64,000 bases of DNA, taken from assembly GCF_007997225.1 (NCBI RefSeq), contig NZ_VORM01000022.1, forward strand, positions 1-64,000, in the 5' to 3' direction. This DNA is from Subsaximicrobium wynnwilliamsii. Lineage in GTDB: Bacteria; Bacteroidota; Bacteroidia; Flavobacteriales; Flavobacteriaceae. Position numbers and translations under genes: made by a program. The first letter of the stretch is position 1. Each line of letters opens with the position of its first letter. Below are positions 24,833 through 35,242 of the stretch, one piece after another. Under the pieces are notes generated by a model that was given only the letters and a program-made list of their open reading frames with translations, was not told where the DNA came from and ran no database searches.

Positions 24833-26341
24833 TTAAAGTTTTCCGCGTCGTTTAACTAATTCTGTTTTGATCTCTTTGGCTCTTTCCTCATTAAGACTAT
24901 ACTTCCACATCACTACGATTGCGATCCCAGCGGTGATAGAGGGTATCAAAATATCTGCAATTCTAAGATTCGTCATTGTATCGGCCGTTTGAGTTATAGC
25001 ATCTTGATTGAAACCCACCAATTTAAGCACCAGGCCGCCCAATACTAGTGCAAGCGCCTGGCCTAATTTGACCATCCACCAGTAAATCGCACCGAAGGTA
25101 CCCTCTTTGCGCGGCATCCCATTTTCTAATTCATCAAGATCACAAACATCTGCGGTCATACTCATCATCAACGTAAACAAACCACCAAGGCCAAAAGCCA
25201 TAAAGGGAATTGGCATAAAGATTAACCAAGGGTTGTCTGGATCAAAGCCCCACCACTTTAAAATATATCCAATAATCGAAATGAAAGTGGAAACCACAAA
25301 AGCTGTTCTTTTACCCCAACGATCAGACATCCATGAAATTATTGGAATTACCAAAAAGGCCGTTACCACAGCTGTTATGGTAGAGAACCAGGCTGGCCAA
25401 TTTCCTGCCGCAGCATAATCACCATTAAACATATAAAACACTATGATAAAAAAGCTAAACGATGCTACGAGTTGAAACCCATTAAACACTAAAAATGTGG
25501 CGCCACATAATTTCACAAACGGTTTGCTTTTTGAAACCTGCTTAATCCCTTCCCCTAAATCCTTAATGTTTGAAAAAAGCGTTTTTAAGGTGATTTTCTT
25601 TCTATTCTCCATACGAGCTGAATCGATGCCCCTACAAAAAATCGCAGGCAAGAGCCCAAGCACAATACATATCAAGCCTACAATAACAGATAGTTTACGA
25701 ACGCCATTGGCTTGAAGTGACTGCAAAGTCATCTTAGCGGCTTCTTCAGTCCCTAGTCCCAATTGTGCAATCCTTGCAGTTTCTTCCGCTGTAATTGGCA
25801 ACATATCGGGTGACGCAATAATGACCCAGAACCAAGGCACGATCATCCAAGCAATTTGACCAAGTATTTGAGAAAAAGCCATAAGTCTCGTGCGCTCATT
25901 GTAGTCTGAGGTCATTTCGTAACCCAACCCAATTAGAGGTGTCGCAAACATGGTATTACCTATTAAAAACACCATCGACAGGATTAAAAAATACCAAAAA
26001 TTATAGTTTTGGGAGTTGTCTGGGTCTAGTTGCCATAGTACGGCAAATAAAATACCGCTCAAAATAGCCCCCACAAAAATATAGGGTCTTCTGCGCCCAA
26101 AACGAGAGTTGGTATTGTCTGATATGAAACCCATGATTGGATCTGTAATGGCATCAAATATTCTAGGAAGCCCGCCCAGCAAACCTGCTAAAAAGGGGTC
26201 CATGCCAAACGCAGTTAATAAAAAGAACATAAATATCCCCAAAGATCCTGGCAATAAATTGAGAACCAAATGCCCAGCGCCAAAAGAGAGTTTTTGACCT
26301 ATTGGCACTCTATCTGGTAGCGGCGTTACTTCTTTTTTCAT
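24833..26341 (-). CDS. GPH/MelB-type MFS sugar symporter
   Basis: The product has 502 residues and about 12 membrane helices. The glycoside-pentoside-hexuronide signature is near the N-terminus: LPRIFDAITDPIMGFISDNT, followed by NSRFGRRRPYIFVGA. Later segments include SDRWGKRTAFVVST and MTADVCDLDELENGMPRKEG. Members couple uptake of glycosides to Na+ or H+. Sitting between the GH30 and the unsecreted GH17, it probably imports glucose or short laminari-oligosaccharides from the periplasm. The start is 38 bp from the GH30 stop. Confidence 0.9.
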   Translation of the reverse strand: MKKEVTPLPDRVPIGQKLSFGAGHLVLNLLPGSLGIFMFFLLTAFGMDPFLAGLLGGLPRIFDAITDPIMGFISDNTNSRFGRRRPYIFVGAILSGILFAVLWQLDPDNSQNYNFWYFLILSMVFLIGNTMFATPLIGLGYEMTSDYNERTRLMAFSQILGQIAWMIVPWFWVIIASPDMLPITAEETARIAQLGLGTEEAAKMTLQSLQANGVRKLSVIVGLICIVLGLLPAIFCRGIDSARMENRKKITLKTLFSNIKDLGEGIKQVSKSKPFVKLCGATFLVFNGFQLVASFSFFIIVFYMFNGDYAAAGNWPAWFSTITAVVTAFLVIPIISWMSDRWGKRTAFVVSTFISIIGYILKWWGFDPDNPWLIFMPIPFMAFGLGGLFTLMMSMTADVCDLDELENGMPRKEGTFGAIYWWMVKLGQALALVLGGLVLKLVGFNQDAITQTADTMTNLRIADILIPSITAGIAIVVMWKYSLNEERAKEIKTELVKRRGKL

Positions 26342-26379
26342 TTAATCATAATTTAGTTTGTGAGGATGGCGGTGTGCCG

Positions 26380-27885
26380 CTATTTATTCGGGATTACTAT
26401 GGTTTGAATTGCCCTTTGACTTATTTGTAAGCCTATGGTTTGATCCTCCAGAGTGAGCTCAATTTGTTTAGGAGTGTCCGTCTCGTTAAATGCAACAACA
26501 ACGTATGATCCATCAGGGTTTTTAACAGCTGTGGCCATGAGCTCATCATCAGAATTTTCTATCCCAATCCTCACTGCTCCTGGTCTTATGAATCTACTGA
26601 AATGGGACATCGTGTAAAATAGAGGCGTATAATAGACCTCATCAGTTTGGGGATCTACAATCACCGGCGCCACGCACCAGTTTTCAAACCAATTTGGACC
26701 GCCTTGTTTGTTGAGCACCATATTCCAATCAATCCAGCCGTCTACCCAATTGTTGAGGCAACCAATAATATCCCTGGCATAGCGATTTACTGGTGCATAT
26801 TTTGGATGCAAATGTTTGTTTTCTGCCGTTGCCCAATCCCAGCCCCAATCTGTCGCTTCTTTTGACCAGTACCATTGGTCGTCTTTCCATTTTGGGACTT
26901 CGGAATCCACACAGCCTTCCGATTGAATGAGGTATTTATTAGGCGCTTTATTATGCGCATATTCTAAAGATTCTGGAAAAACATCATAAGTGCTTGCATA
27001 CCAATGCACGGCAGTACCATCATAGTGTTTTGAGGACGCTTCATTGGCATACATCACATCGACCCAATGGTTTAGCTCTTCGCCACGGTTTTGATCATAG
27101 CCTAAAATCTTAGCATCATGCCCATCTTCTTCTAATTTTGGTCCTAAATGATTCTGGACGAAATCAGTCATTTCTTCCGCGGTAAAGTGCATACTCTCCC
27201 AGTTATTCGAATTTCCCAAAGGCTCATTCTCTACGGTAAAGCCCCAAACATCAATGCCTTCCGCTTTATAGGCCTCTAAATATTTTGAAAAAAATAAGGC
27301 CCAAGTGTCATAATACTTTGGCAATAGCTTTCCGCCAACATAACTGTTGTTATCTTTCATCCAGGGTGGCGCCGTCCATGGCGAAGTCAAAATTTTAAAG
27401 CCATCTTCAGAAATTGCCATGGCATCTTTTATCATCGGAATAAGATCTTCACGGTCTTCTTCTACGGAAAAATGCTCTAGGTTGACATCTCCTTCAATGG
27501 GTGCATACGAATAATTAGACAAGGAAAAATCACAAGAATTCATATGGGTTCTGGTCAAGGAATATTTCGCGCCATCATTGCCAAAATAGGCTTCTAATAC
27601 TTCGTTGCGCTTAGCTTCTGATAGTTGATTAAGCAAATACGCTGAAGCTTCCGTAAAGGAACCACCAAAACCTGTTATGGTCTGAAATTTTTGCTTGGGG
27701 TTCAATTTGATGGAAACTGCATCCCCTTCCGAAGAAAAATGGGTTACTTTTTCAAGTTTTTTTCCGCTTTCAGAAGTTTCATATACTTCGAATTTCATTT
27801 TATTTGGTTCGGTTTTAGAATCCTGCTTACAATTTGTAATGACCAGTAAAACAAGAATAGAAATAAAAGGTTTTGATAGTTTCAT
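26380..27885 (-). CDS. GH30 family lipoprotein, probable beta-1,6-glucan side-chain hydrolase
   Basis: The product has 501 residues. Signal peptide and lipobox end at C19 (VITNCKQ). The GH30 fold is recognisable: TGFGGSFTEASAYLLN, then LTRTHMNSCDFSLSNYSY and TSPWTAPPWMKDN. The acid/base is E221 in TVENEP and the nucleophile E323 in IQSEGC. GH30 enzymes in marine laminarin loci remove beta-1,6-linked glucose branches. The subfamily cannot be fixed by eye. It should be anchored in the periplasm or at the surface. Confidence 0.9.
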   Translation of the reverse strand: MKLSKPFISILVLLVITNCKQDSKTEPNKMKFEVYETSESGKKLEKVTHFSSEGDAVSIKLNPKQKFQTITGFGGSFTEASAYLLNQLSEAKRNEVLEAYFGNDGAKYSLTRTHMNSCDFSLSNYSYAPIEGDVNLEHFSVEEDREDLIPMIKDAMAISEDGFKILTSPWTAPPWMKDNNSYVGGKLLPKYYDTWALFFSKYLEAYKAEGIDVWGFTVENEPLGNSNNWESMHFTAEEMTDFVQNHLGPKLEEDGHDAKILGYDQNRGEELNHWVDVMYANEASSKHYDGTAVHWYASTYDVFPESLEYAHNKAPNKYLIQSEGCVDSEVPKWKDDQWYWSKEATDWGWDWATAENKHLHPKYAPVNRYARDIIGCLNNWVDGWIDWNMVLNKQGGPNWFENWCVAPVIVDPQTDEVYYTPLFYTMSHFSRFIRPGAVRIGIENSDDELMATAVKNPDGSYVVVAFNETDTPKQIELTLEDQTIGLQISQRAIQTIVIPNK

Positions 27886-27957
27886 GCGTCTTTAAATTTA
27901 ATTCGGCGGTCTTTTACCGAGCATTTGTCTTGGTGTGTAACTTGACCTTATAAATGC

Positions 27958-29256
27958 CTAATGCAAGCGTGCTGCTATTTCTTGAGCCGTAGGTGGTACC
28001 AAAACAGTCTTCATTAGCTCCTGTTTATTCCCGCCATGGGTCTTAACTATGGGATTGCCATTTCTTGTTAATCCTTCAAAGCTGCCCTTGTCTACCAAAT
28101 CCCAAAGCACGTATTTTGCTTGACCGTTGATTTTGAAAAGTCCAAAATGATTTTCTGAGCCGCCTGGATTTTCTGCATCTTTCCATTGTTCATCAAAGGC
28201 CTCAAAATAGAAACAGGACAAGCCCGCACTATCCGTCCAATCTCTCATGTGTTGGTAATAGAGGGCCTCTTTATATTCGTCACAAGCTTTAGAGCCGTTG
28301 GGGCCATACAAGCCGTTGGAACTTGATGCCCAACCGGTTTCGCCTATATGAATGGGCTTATTGACACCGAGACTTTCCATGTAATTCTTTACGCCATTGT
28401 ATTGTGAAATGGCATAATTTTTAGCACGTAACATAGCGGCTTCAATTTTTTGCTCATCAGATAAGCGCATTTCAGATTTGGGCACTCCCCAAAATGAGGG
28501 ATTGTAATGCGTATCATGCATAGGATAGGTATGCATCGAAATATAATCGACCGCATGGATGAGTTTATTTAAATCTTCGGTATGATATAAAGGATCTCCC
28601 CCGCCCCAAGAGGCAAAATTATCTGAACTTGTAATCCATAAATCCTTGGGTAGCTTATTCTCCTTTTTAAGACCTTGCAAATGGTTGACCCATTTTAAAA
28701 TAACGCTTGGCTGCACGTAATAGGTTTCGGCCCATTTAACCATAGCTTCGTTGCCCACCGCAATGACTTTAACTATGTCTGGATATTCGTTGGCCAATGC
28801 AACCGCTTTTTCAATTTGAGGCTTATTGGCCTCACTTTCAACATTGTGATCTACCGGCTTATCTGTCCACGCATTTTTACAATCTATCCAAGCACCAAGC
28901 ATCACATACATCTCAAAGTCTGGATCCTCTTTTTTCAAGGCGCTAATGGCTTTTAAGATATTGGTGGCCTCAGGAAGATGCACTTTGTAATTACGTATGA
29001 TTTTGATGCCCATAGCAGACAATAATTTCATGTCCTCTTTGAGTTCTTCCAATGTAGGCTCAATATCTAAAGACTTCTCTCTATAAGCGCCAAATGAGAT
29101 GGCAGGATAATCAGGATTACCCAAAATCTCCTTAGCCGTTAAATTTTCTTGTTCTTTCACTGTTTCCGATTGATTTTGCTCTTTAGCATCTTCTTTGCAC
29201 GATAGGCAGCAAAGCATTGCCATGAGACCAATAATTGATAATTTTAAATACTTCAT
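27958..29256 (-). CDS. GH17 family lipoprotein
   Basis: The product has 432 residues. The lipobox ends at C20 (MLCCLSCKED). The GH17 acid/base is E170 in VIAVGNEAM and the nucleophile E306 in HIGETGWASS. The barrel also contains GIKIIRNYKVHLPEA and DYISMHTYPMHD. It is longer than the cytosolic GH17 of the same operon and more divergent, so the two are not a recent duplication. It is predicted to cleave or trim beta-1,3-glucan in the periplasm. The next gene upstream (GH149-like) is 57 bp away. Confidence 0.88.
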   Translation of the reverse strand: MKYLKLSIIGLMAMLCCLSCKEDAKEQNQSETVKEQENLTAKEILGNPDYPAISFGAYREKSLDIEPTLEELKEDMKLLSAMGIKIIRNYKVHLPEATNILKAISALKKEDPDFEMYVMLGAWIDCKNAWTDKPVDHNVESEANKPQIEKAVALANEYPDIVKVIAVGNEAMVKWAETYYVQPSVILKWVNHLQGLKKENKLPKDLWITSSDNFASWGGGDPLYHTEDLNKLIHAVDYISMHTYPMHDTHYNPSFWGVPKSEMRLSDEQKIEAAMLRAKNYAISQYNGVKNYMESLGVNKPIHIGETGWASSSNGLYGPNGSKACDEYKEALYYQHMRDWTDSAGLSCFYFEAFDEQWKDAENPGGSENHFGLFKINGQAKYVLWDLVDKGSFEGLTRNGNPIVKTHGGNKQELMKTVLVPPTAQEIAARLH

Positions 29257-29313
29257 TTTTATTTTATTTTTTCACCGAAACACGATTGACATTTGTTGAA
29301 GTCAGCTTTAGGC

Positions 29314-32300
29314 TTAATTACAAATACCTTCCGTAACATAAACATTGACCTGTTTGACCTTATGATTTCTTTTGAAAATGTGTGAACTCATAACTTCATC
29401 TAAACTGAGGCTGTCATATGTTTTGGATGCTCCATCAACAAGCACAAGCTCAATACCTATTTTATTGCCGAGATGATAAATTATTGGGACTTGGCAGTAG
29501 GTAAAAGCCAACATGTGGGCATTCAATTTTATTTCATTAGTATTTTGAGCAACATCTATGTAGCTATAGACTCTAGACGATGTTAAAAACTCATTTGTTC
29601 TCAATAAGCAAGGATTGAAGTTTAGTTTGCCCTCATTAACAAAAACGCCCAGCTCCCCAATTCTTGATAAAATATCCTCTTTAACCTGACCAGTCATCCC
29701 TGGCTGTTGCGCTCCTTTACCAGCAGGCGTGTGCGAATAAGGATCTGTAGGAAAAGCACCATATAATTCAGGAGATTTATGGACACCGATACCTTCATTG
29801 ATTTCGTAGTAGTGCTCTAAAAGTGAGCCAACCACGGCATCGCTCTGTTTCTCTCTAATAGCCCGCAGACAAACCTCTTGAACAGCATATTGTAATTTGG
29901 AAACCATATGCCAATAAATAGAACCTAATCCTTCATAGCCATAGAAGGTTCCCGACCGTCCTGTAAATGCCTTATGGTTAAAGACTTTTTCAAAAGTGGT
30001 TAGAAGCAATTGCGTTTCTTGTTCGGCTAACTCCTTGAATTCGGTTGATTTCAATTTGGAGAGCGCCTTCTTCAGGCTGTCTGCATTATTAAAGTTTCCG
30101 TTAAAGTGAAAATCGCCATTCACATCCTTCTCGACAATTGAGGTGTTCCCCTTTTCGTCAAGTTTTTTTATGAGTTGAGATTGATCAACAGCCTCTTTAG
30201 GAATGGTATTCTTTACCATAAACCCAGGCAACCCCTTATTGGGATAAAGTAAATAACTGTATTGATCTTCCCTAAATAGTTTGCTGCTTTTCATCGCATC
30301 CAATACGTCCAAACAGGTTTTAGAATCTAAATACCCAGAACTCAAGGCCGCAACCTGACCTTCCAGCATTTCCTCTAAATGCGATATGGAAATGCTCTGC
30401 TCAGATTCTACCGTCATCAAATTATAGGCGTGATATAACTTATCTTCCCTTTGATTGGCATCGATGCTATGCTCTAAATACTTTAAGCTGATCATTACTA
30501 ACGCGCTAAGTTCGTCCAACTTGAGGGATTGCTTTTTGCCAGAAAATCCATCTTTATAGATTGCCATTCGGTAATCGCTTGCACTAGCGCCCAGTTGATC
30601 TAGAACCGCCTTACGCTGCGTATCATTAAAAGCAGCGTTTAGCAATGACTCGTGATTTTTGAACGCAGCGTACACCCCGTTGAAAAATATCAATAATTCT
30701 TCGGAAATGTGGACTTCCTGAACATCGGCCTTTGCTAAAATGCCTTCGAAATAGTGAAGAAAACGCCTTAAGTAATATAAGGTGACCATAGAGACACCGT
30801 TGCCTACTAATGCATTATTGGCATCGTTCCACTCTGGTCTTTGGGTATTTAACCAGATGCCAGCTTCAGGTATAAAGTTGGATAGTTTTGCTAAAACCGT
30901 AGCCAATAATTTCTCAATGAAATTAACCTTATAGATGGTATTTTCCTTAGATTTCAATAGTGCGCCATCTGCACCTAATTTCAATCGATCGGCTTCGATT
31001 TGCTCTTGAGCGTCCATATCAAAATCAATCGTATCTTTTGGATTTTTCAAAATCTCTTGATACGGTTTTATTCTGTAAGGCACATTGGCATAAACAAATA
31101 AGGACCTGTTGAAATAGGACTCCAACTTGCCTGGCTCATGACTTTCAATGAATTCGAGAAATTTTAGAAGATAAATAATTTGATGGTCACCCCAGTAACC
31201 AATGTAAGACCATGGATCGTCTGGCTCAATAATTTCCCAATCAAATCCTTCTTTTGTGACCCTGTAAGGGTTGTAACCATCAAAAGTACTTGCATTCAGA
31301 AATTTATGAATCATACTTTCAATAAACTCGGGGTAGGCATGCGCCAAAGCCTCCCAATTCTGAAAAATATCGCGCCAGTTGCCCTCGTAGTCCAAGATTT
31401 TTGAACCATCCTCCTCATTCGTTGTATTAATAGAGAATTTATTCCAAGGCCTACTAGGATCTCCATGTCTTCTGCTGAATTTCAAGGGCATGTATTCCAA
31501 ACACAAGCGTTTGAAATCCATGTCATCACTTGAGCCCGCCATCCCTTTCAATTTTGACAAATCGAACGTCTCGGGTAAATCGTTTAATACGTCGGAAACA
31601 TTTGAATAGACCTCTTGATTGGCTTTAGAAATATAATTTTTAAAGTCCCACTTTTCAATTTGGTAATTGTGATCAAAAATACCACCACGCATAATGTTGA
31701 AGAGCGTGTTTGCAAAATGTCTGGTATCGCGAAGCTTATCTGCTGTTAACTGCAAGGCATCTGCGCCTGCATTCAATTTATACAGATTCTCGGTACCTTT
31801 TTCTATGTCGGACCTAACATTAGCGGCTAGTTGTTTATTGCTTTTTATATCTTGAACCAGCGCTGCTATGGCCGAGTGGTTCTGATTAACGTTCCCAATA
31901 ATCATCCACTCTTTTTCAGCATTTGGTTGTAAGCTCATTTCGGTGTTGATGAAATAAGCTCCTTTTTCAGCCTTAATATCTGTTTCTTGGGTGATTGCCT
32001 TGCCTTGGCGAAAATCCGCTACTTGTTTTGAAGACAGCAAGTATTTTACATGGTCTAAACCTAGAGACCATGCAACATTGGCTTTGAGCGCTTCGCTGGG
32101 TTCTGCCTTATCAACAATAATCGCACTCAAGGCGAAAATACCCAATCCTGCTTCCTCAACCAGTTCACTTCTTTTATAAGCATCTACAAGATTACTCACG
32201 CGCATTTGTGTTTCTGAAGGAACCCCGAACGGCAGAATATTCTGTAAACCATCCAAAACGGAAACCTTCTGTTCTGATGCTGAAGTATTGATCAGTTTAG

Positions 32301-32760
32301 ACGTCTTCACAAACCCATAAGTATTGCTGGAGCTCCACTGGTAGCTGTAGGTGAGGTTTAAATCGTGATTTTCCTCTTCGAAGATGACCTTATTTCCGAA
32401 GGTGTTTTTATAGAGATTTCTAGTAATCTTATACAGCCCTTCATTACGTATGGAAAATGGCTCCCAAGTCTTTCTGCCTTCTTTGGTTTCAATAGCAAAT
32501 ATAGATTTACTGCCAGTGACCTCAACGGACTCTGTAATTTTATCATCTGTATAATAGGGAAATAAGGCATACTCGCTGTTCTTGCGACCAGCAGTAATAC
32601 CGCCATTACTAGACACAAACAACCAATGATTTGCATCACTTACAATACTCATAAAAAAGGGTCGCATTTCATCATGATTGGTTATCTTAAAATAAGATTG
32701 ACCATCAATTTTGACGTTTTTTAATTCAACTGGCTTTTTGTCTTGAATTTCTTGTTTCAT
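29314..32760 (-). CDS. Large GH94/GH149-like beta-1,3-glucan phosphorylase candidate
   Basis: The product has 1148 residues without signal peptide, so it is probably cytosolic. An N-terminal beta-rich region (SIVSDANHWLFVSSNGGITAG) is followed by an alpha/alpha-barrel-like body with aromatic, charged motifs: RRHGDPSRPWNKFSI (about 430-444), NWRDIFQNWEAL (461-472), WSYIGYWGDHQI (517-528). RPEWNDANNALVGNGVSMVT (641-660) resembles the GDWND catalytic segment of GH94 phosphorylases, with D646 as candidate acid. GH149 beta-1,3-glucan phosphorylases have this size and are reported from loci containing GH16, GH17 and GH30. The assignment comes from size, motif resemblance and context. If right, it converts imported laminari-oligosaccharides and phosphate to glucose 1-phosphate. 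Confidence 0.6.
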   Translation of the reverse strand: MKQEIQDKKPVELKNVKIDGQSYFKITNHDEMRPFFMSIVSDANHWLFVSSNGGITAGRKNSEYALFPYYTDDKITESVEVTGSKSIFAIETKEGRKTWEPFSIRNEGLYKITRNLYKNTFGNKVIFEEENHDLNLTYSYQWSSSNTYGFVKTSKLINTSASEQKVSVLDGLQNILPFGVPSETQMRVSNLVDAYKRSELVEEAGLGIFALSAIIVDKAEPSEALKANVAWSLGLDHVKYLLSSKQVADFRQGKAITQETDIKAEKGAYFINTEMSLQPNAEKEWMIIGNVNQNHSAIAALVQDIKSNKQLAANVRSDIEKGTENLYKLNAGADALQLTADKLRDTRHFANTLFNIMRGGIFDHNYQIEKWDFKNYISKANQEVYSNVSDVLNDLPETFDLSKLKGMAGSSDDMDFKRLCLEYMPLKFSRRHGDPSRPWNKFSINTTNEEDGSKILDYEGNWRDIFQNWEALAHAYPEFIESMIHKFLNASTFDGYNPYRVTKEGFDWEIIEPDDPWSYIGYWGDHQIIYLLKFLEFIESHEPGKLESYFNRSLFVYANVPYRIKPYQEILKNPKDTIDFDMDAQEQIEADRLKLGADGALLKSKENTIYKVNFIEKLLATVLAKLSNFIPEAGIWLNTQRPEWNDANNALVGNGVSMVTLYYLRRFLHYFEGILAKADVQEVHISEELLIFFNGVYAAFKNHESLLNAAFNDTQRKAVLDQLGASASDYRMAIYKDGFSGKKQSLKLDELSALVMISLKYLEHSIDANQREDKLYHAYNLMTVESEQSISISHLEEMLEGQVAALSSGYLDSKTCLDVLDAMKSSKLFREDQYSYLLYPNKGLPGFMVKNTIPKEAVDQSQLIKKLDEKGNTSIVEKDVNGDFHFNGNFNNADSLKKALSKLKSTEFKELAEQETQLLLTTFEKVFNHKAFTGRSGTFYGYEGLGSIYWHMVSKLQYAVQEVCLRAIREKQSDAVVGSLLEHYYEINEGIGVHKSPELYGAFPTDPYSHTPAGKGAQQPGMTGQVKEDILSRIGELGVFVNEGKLNFNPCLLRTNEFLTSSRVYSYIDVAQNTNEIKLNAHMLAFTYCQVPIIYHLGNKIGIELVLVDGASKTYDSLSLDEVMSSHIFKRNHKVKQVNVYVTEGICN

Positions 32761-32861
32761 TACACTATGACTTAATTTTATTTAGTTTTTATTCCTTACG
32801 AGAATGGCTTGAAAATGGTCGAGTACGTCCCGACCTTTCGCTTGCATTACTTTTGCACTAT

Positions 32862-35168
32862 TTAATCCAATCTCAAATCATCAATATAATACACACGCTC
32901 TTCTGTTGTGACGTCTCCGTCTGTCCCATCTGGATTGTCTGGTTTAATGACTAATTGATTATAAGTTGTAGGTGATCCCGATGGTGGTAGATTAATGAAA
33001 GTGAACTCAATCTCTACCCATTCATTCGCGCCTCCAGAAACCTGACGGAATTGTGGTGCAGGATTACCTGTTACCGGAGTTGTTTGCGGATCTAAGGCCA
33101 ATTCGAATCTATAAGTCACATCCGAATAACTCGAGTACACTTTTACTTTAAAGGTTTGTGTGGTGAAATCTATCGTACCTGCGGGAAAAGAGTTTTGGAT
33201 ACCTCCCCAGCGGTTTATCCCACTAGGCTTGGTAATTCGCAATACATAATCTGAAGTGTTGATGCCCGACGACGCAGGATTATCTACCAAACTTGTTAAA
33301 ACGGGATTGCTCTCAACACTTGAAAACGTACTGATAAAAGATTCACAATCCTCGAAATCAACAGGCAGTGAAGTTGCTGCAACGGCATCCCCATCACATC
33401 CACCGCCGCCAGTGCTGCCTCCTCCATCGCTAAATAGCGCTAAATCATCAATGTAGTAGATGGCTTCAGTAGAGGTTCCCAATGCAAAGAATAACACAAT
33501 TTTATCATACTTGTTAGAATCTCCAGCAGCGAAATTAAAGGTCAATTCTTCCCATTGCATTGCACTTCCTGCCGATGTGGTCACAGGTACTTCTTTAAAA
33601 ATCCCAGCATCATTTTGATCTTCCAATTTTAGCAAGACCGGTGTTTCTGAGGTTGACGACCATACTTTCAGTTTAAAGCCTGAATTTGTATTGAAATCTA
33701 ATTTTGCGTCCAAAGTAATCTGGTTATTAGCGAACTGAGCCGCACTAGTTCTATCGATTTGACCCACTTTACACGACGTGTTGACCGTGTTGTCAAAATC
33801 TGGATTATCAATCCAAGCAAATCCAGCACCATCTGAAGTTATACTTGCCGTTGGGTCGTTTAAGAATGTTAAATTAAAGTCTGCCGCATTTAGTGATTGA
33901 GAGACTTCAGGAGTACATGGGGTACCGAGATTGACAAATACCTGTTCAAAATCATCAACATAAAAAGTACCTACAGCATTACCAGCACCATCAACAAATA
34001 AAATCATATCATTATAACTTGCTGATGAGTTGAGCGTAAAAGTCAATTCTTCCCAGCCAGTGCCGCCGTGCATTTCTGTATCCTCAACGTCAACGTCTGT
34101 ACCATCCTCAAATTTTAATAACACAGGTAATGCTTGGTTTGAAAATAGTTTAAATCTCACACCTTTATCTGTAGCAAAATCAATTGGCGTATCTAAATTG
34201 AAAAACGCATTTTCAAATTGGTTCCCCACATTGGTAATTTGACCAACTTTAGTTAACTGATCGTTTATACCCGAAAGCTCTGGGTTATCAACTACTGCAA
34301 ATGAAACGTCACCAGTTATTTTGGTGCTGTAATCTATACTTTCACAATCAAAATCAAATGGCAGCGCTAACTCTGTAATTAAACAGGGTACGTCGTCAGA
34401 GTTCAATTGCTCAACATCATCCATATAAAAAGCCCCTGCGGTAGTTCCTGAACCATCAACAAACATGGTGAATTTTGAATAACTCACCGCCGAATCGAAG
34501 GTAAAGTAAATGTCTTCCCACCCTGAGCCGCCGTGGCTTGCCGTAGTTTCAACATCTACACCATTACCTGCCTCAAGTTTTACAAGAACGTTAATTGGTA
34601 TTTGTGACCAGAACTTCATTGTCACAGATTTATCTGTTGATAAATCTAAAGGCAAGCCGAGGTCAAAAAAGAGACCCTCGAACACTGCTCCGCTATTTGT
34701 AATTGCACCAACGTTTGATACCAGGTCATTTGCTCCCGATGCATCAGGGTTTTCAACAACTGCAAAGGATGTCCCTTCAAAAGTAGTTGCATCATAGGCA
34801 ACCAAGGGATCATCAAAAGTAATTGGAAGGGCAATATCTTCTGGAATTTGGATGGTTATTGTATCCTCAAATGTATCTGTGGCACCAGCAACGTTTTTTG
34901 CCGTGAGCACAATTGTATAAACACCAGAGGTATATATTTTTGTTGGATTATTTTCTGTGGATGCCGTTCCATCGCCAAAGTCCCAAGAATACGAATCTGC
35001 GTTGCTAGACGCATTTATAAAGGTAACTACCCCCGCTTCTTGGTTTATGGTATGCGTAAATAAAGCTTCAATCTTTGGCAAATTTTCATCATCATCGTCA
35101 CAGCCTGAAAAGCTGAATGCCAATGAGAGCATAAAGACTATTTTAATTCCCTTAATTATGTTTTTCAT
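32862..35168 (-). CDS. Multidomain surface glycan-binding lipoprotein (PKD plus repeated beta-sandwich domains)
   Basis: The product has 768 residues. The lipobox ends at C23 (FSFSGCDDDD) with an acidic +2 stretch typical of surface-exposed Bacteroidota lipoproteins. A PKD domain spans about 35-108 (SYSWDFGDGTASTENNPTKI). Four consecutive domains of 140-160 residues follow. Each opens like LPITFDDP or LPFDFDCE, has a GWEDIYFTF or QWEELTFNF strand and closes with FYMDDVEQ/YYIDDL. The same type occurs twice in the T9SS protein at 22129-23505. No catalytic residues are seen. It probably replaces SusE/SusF as a beta-glucan-binding protein. Confidence 0.82.
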   Translation of the reverse strand: MKNIIKGIKIVFMLSLAFSFSGCDDDDENLPKIEALFTHTINQEAGVVTFINASSNADSYSWDFGDGTASTENNPTKIYTSGVYTIVLTAKNVAGATDTFEDTITIQIPEDIALPITFDDPLVAYDATTFEGTSFAVVENPDASGANDLVSNVGAITNSGAVFEGLFFDLGLPLDLSTDKSVTMKFWSQIPINVLVKLEAGNGVDVETTASHGGSGWEDIYFTFDSAVSYSKFTMFVDGSGTTAGAFYMDDVEQLNSDDVPCLITELALPFDFDCESIDYSTKITGDVSFAVVDNPELSGINDQLTKVGQITNVGNQFENAFFNLDTPIDFATDKGVRFKLFSNQALPVLLKFEDGTDVDVEDTEMHGGTGWEELTFTLNSSASYNDMILFVDGAGNAVGTFYVDDFEQVFVNLGTPCTPEVSQSLNAADFNLTFLNDPTASITSDGAGFAWIDNPDFDNTVNTSCKVGQIDRTSAAQFANNQITLDAKLDFNTNSGFKLKVWSSTSETPVLLKLEDQNDAGIFKEVPVTTSAGSAMQWEELTFNFAAGDSNKYDKIVLFFALGTSTEAIYYIDDLALFSDGGGSTGGGGCDGDAVAATSLPVDFEDCESFISTFSSVESNPVLTSLVDNPASSGINTSDYVLRITKPSGINRWGGIQNSFPAGTIDFTTQTFKVKVYSSYSDVTYRFELALDPQTTPVTGNPAPQFRQVSGGANEWVEIEFTFINLPPSGSPTTYNQLVIKPDNPDGTDGDVTTEERVYYIDDLRLD

Positions 35169-35242
35169 CTTCTTTGATTTTTTTTGCTGTTGGAAACATT
35201 GATGTTAAACTAACGACGCAATACTTAGTGATTGATTAAATT

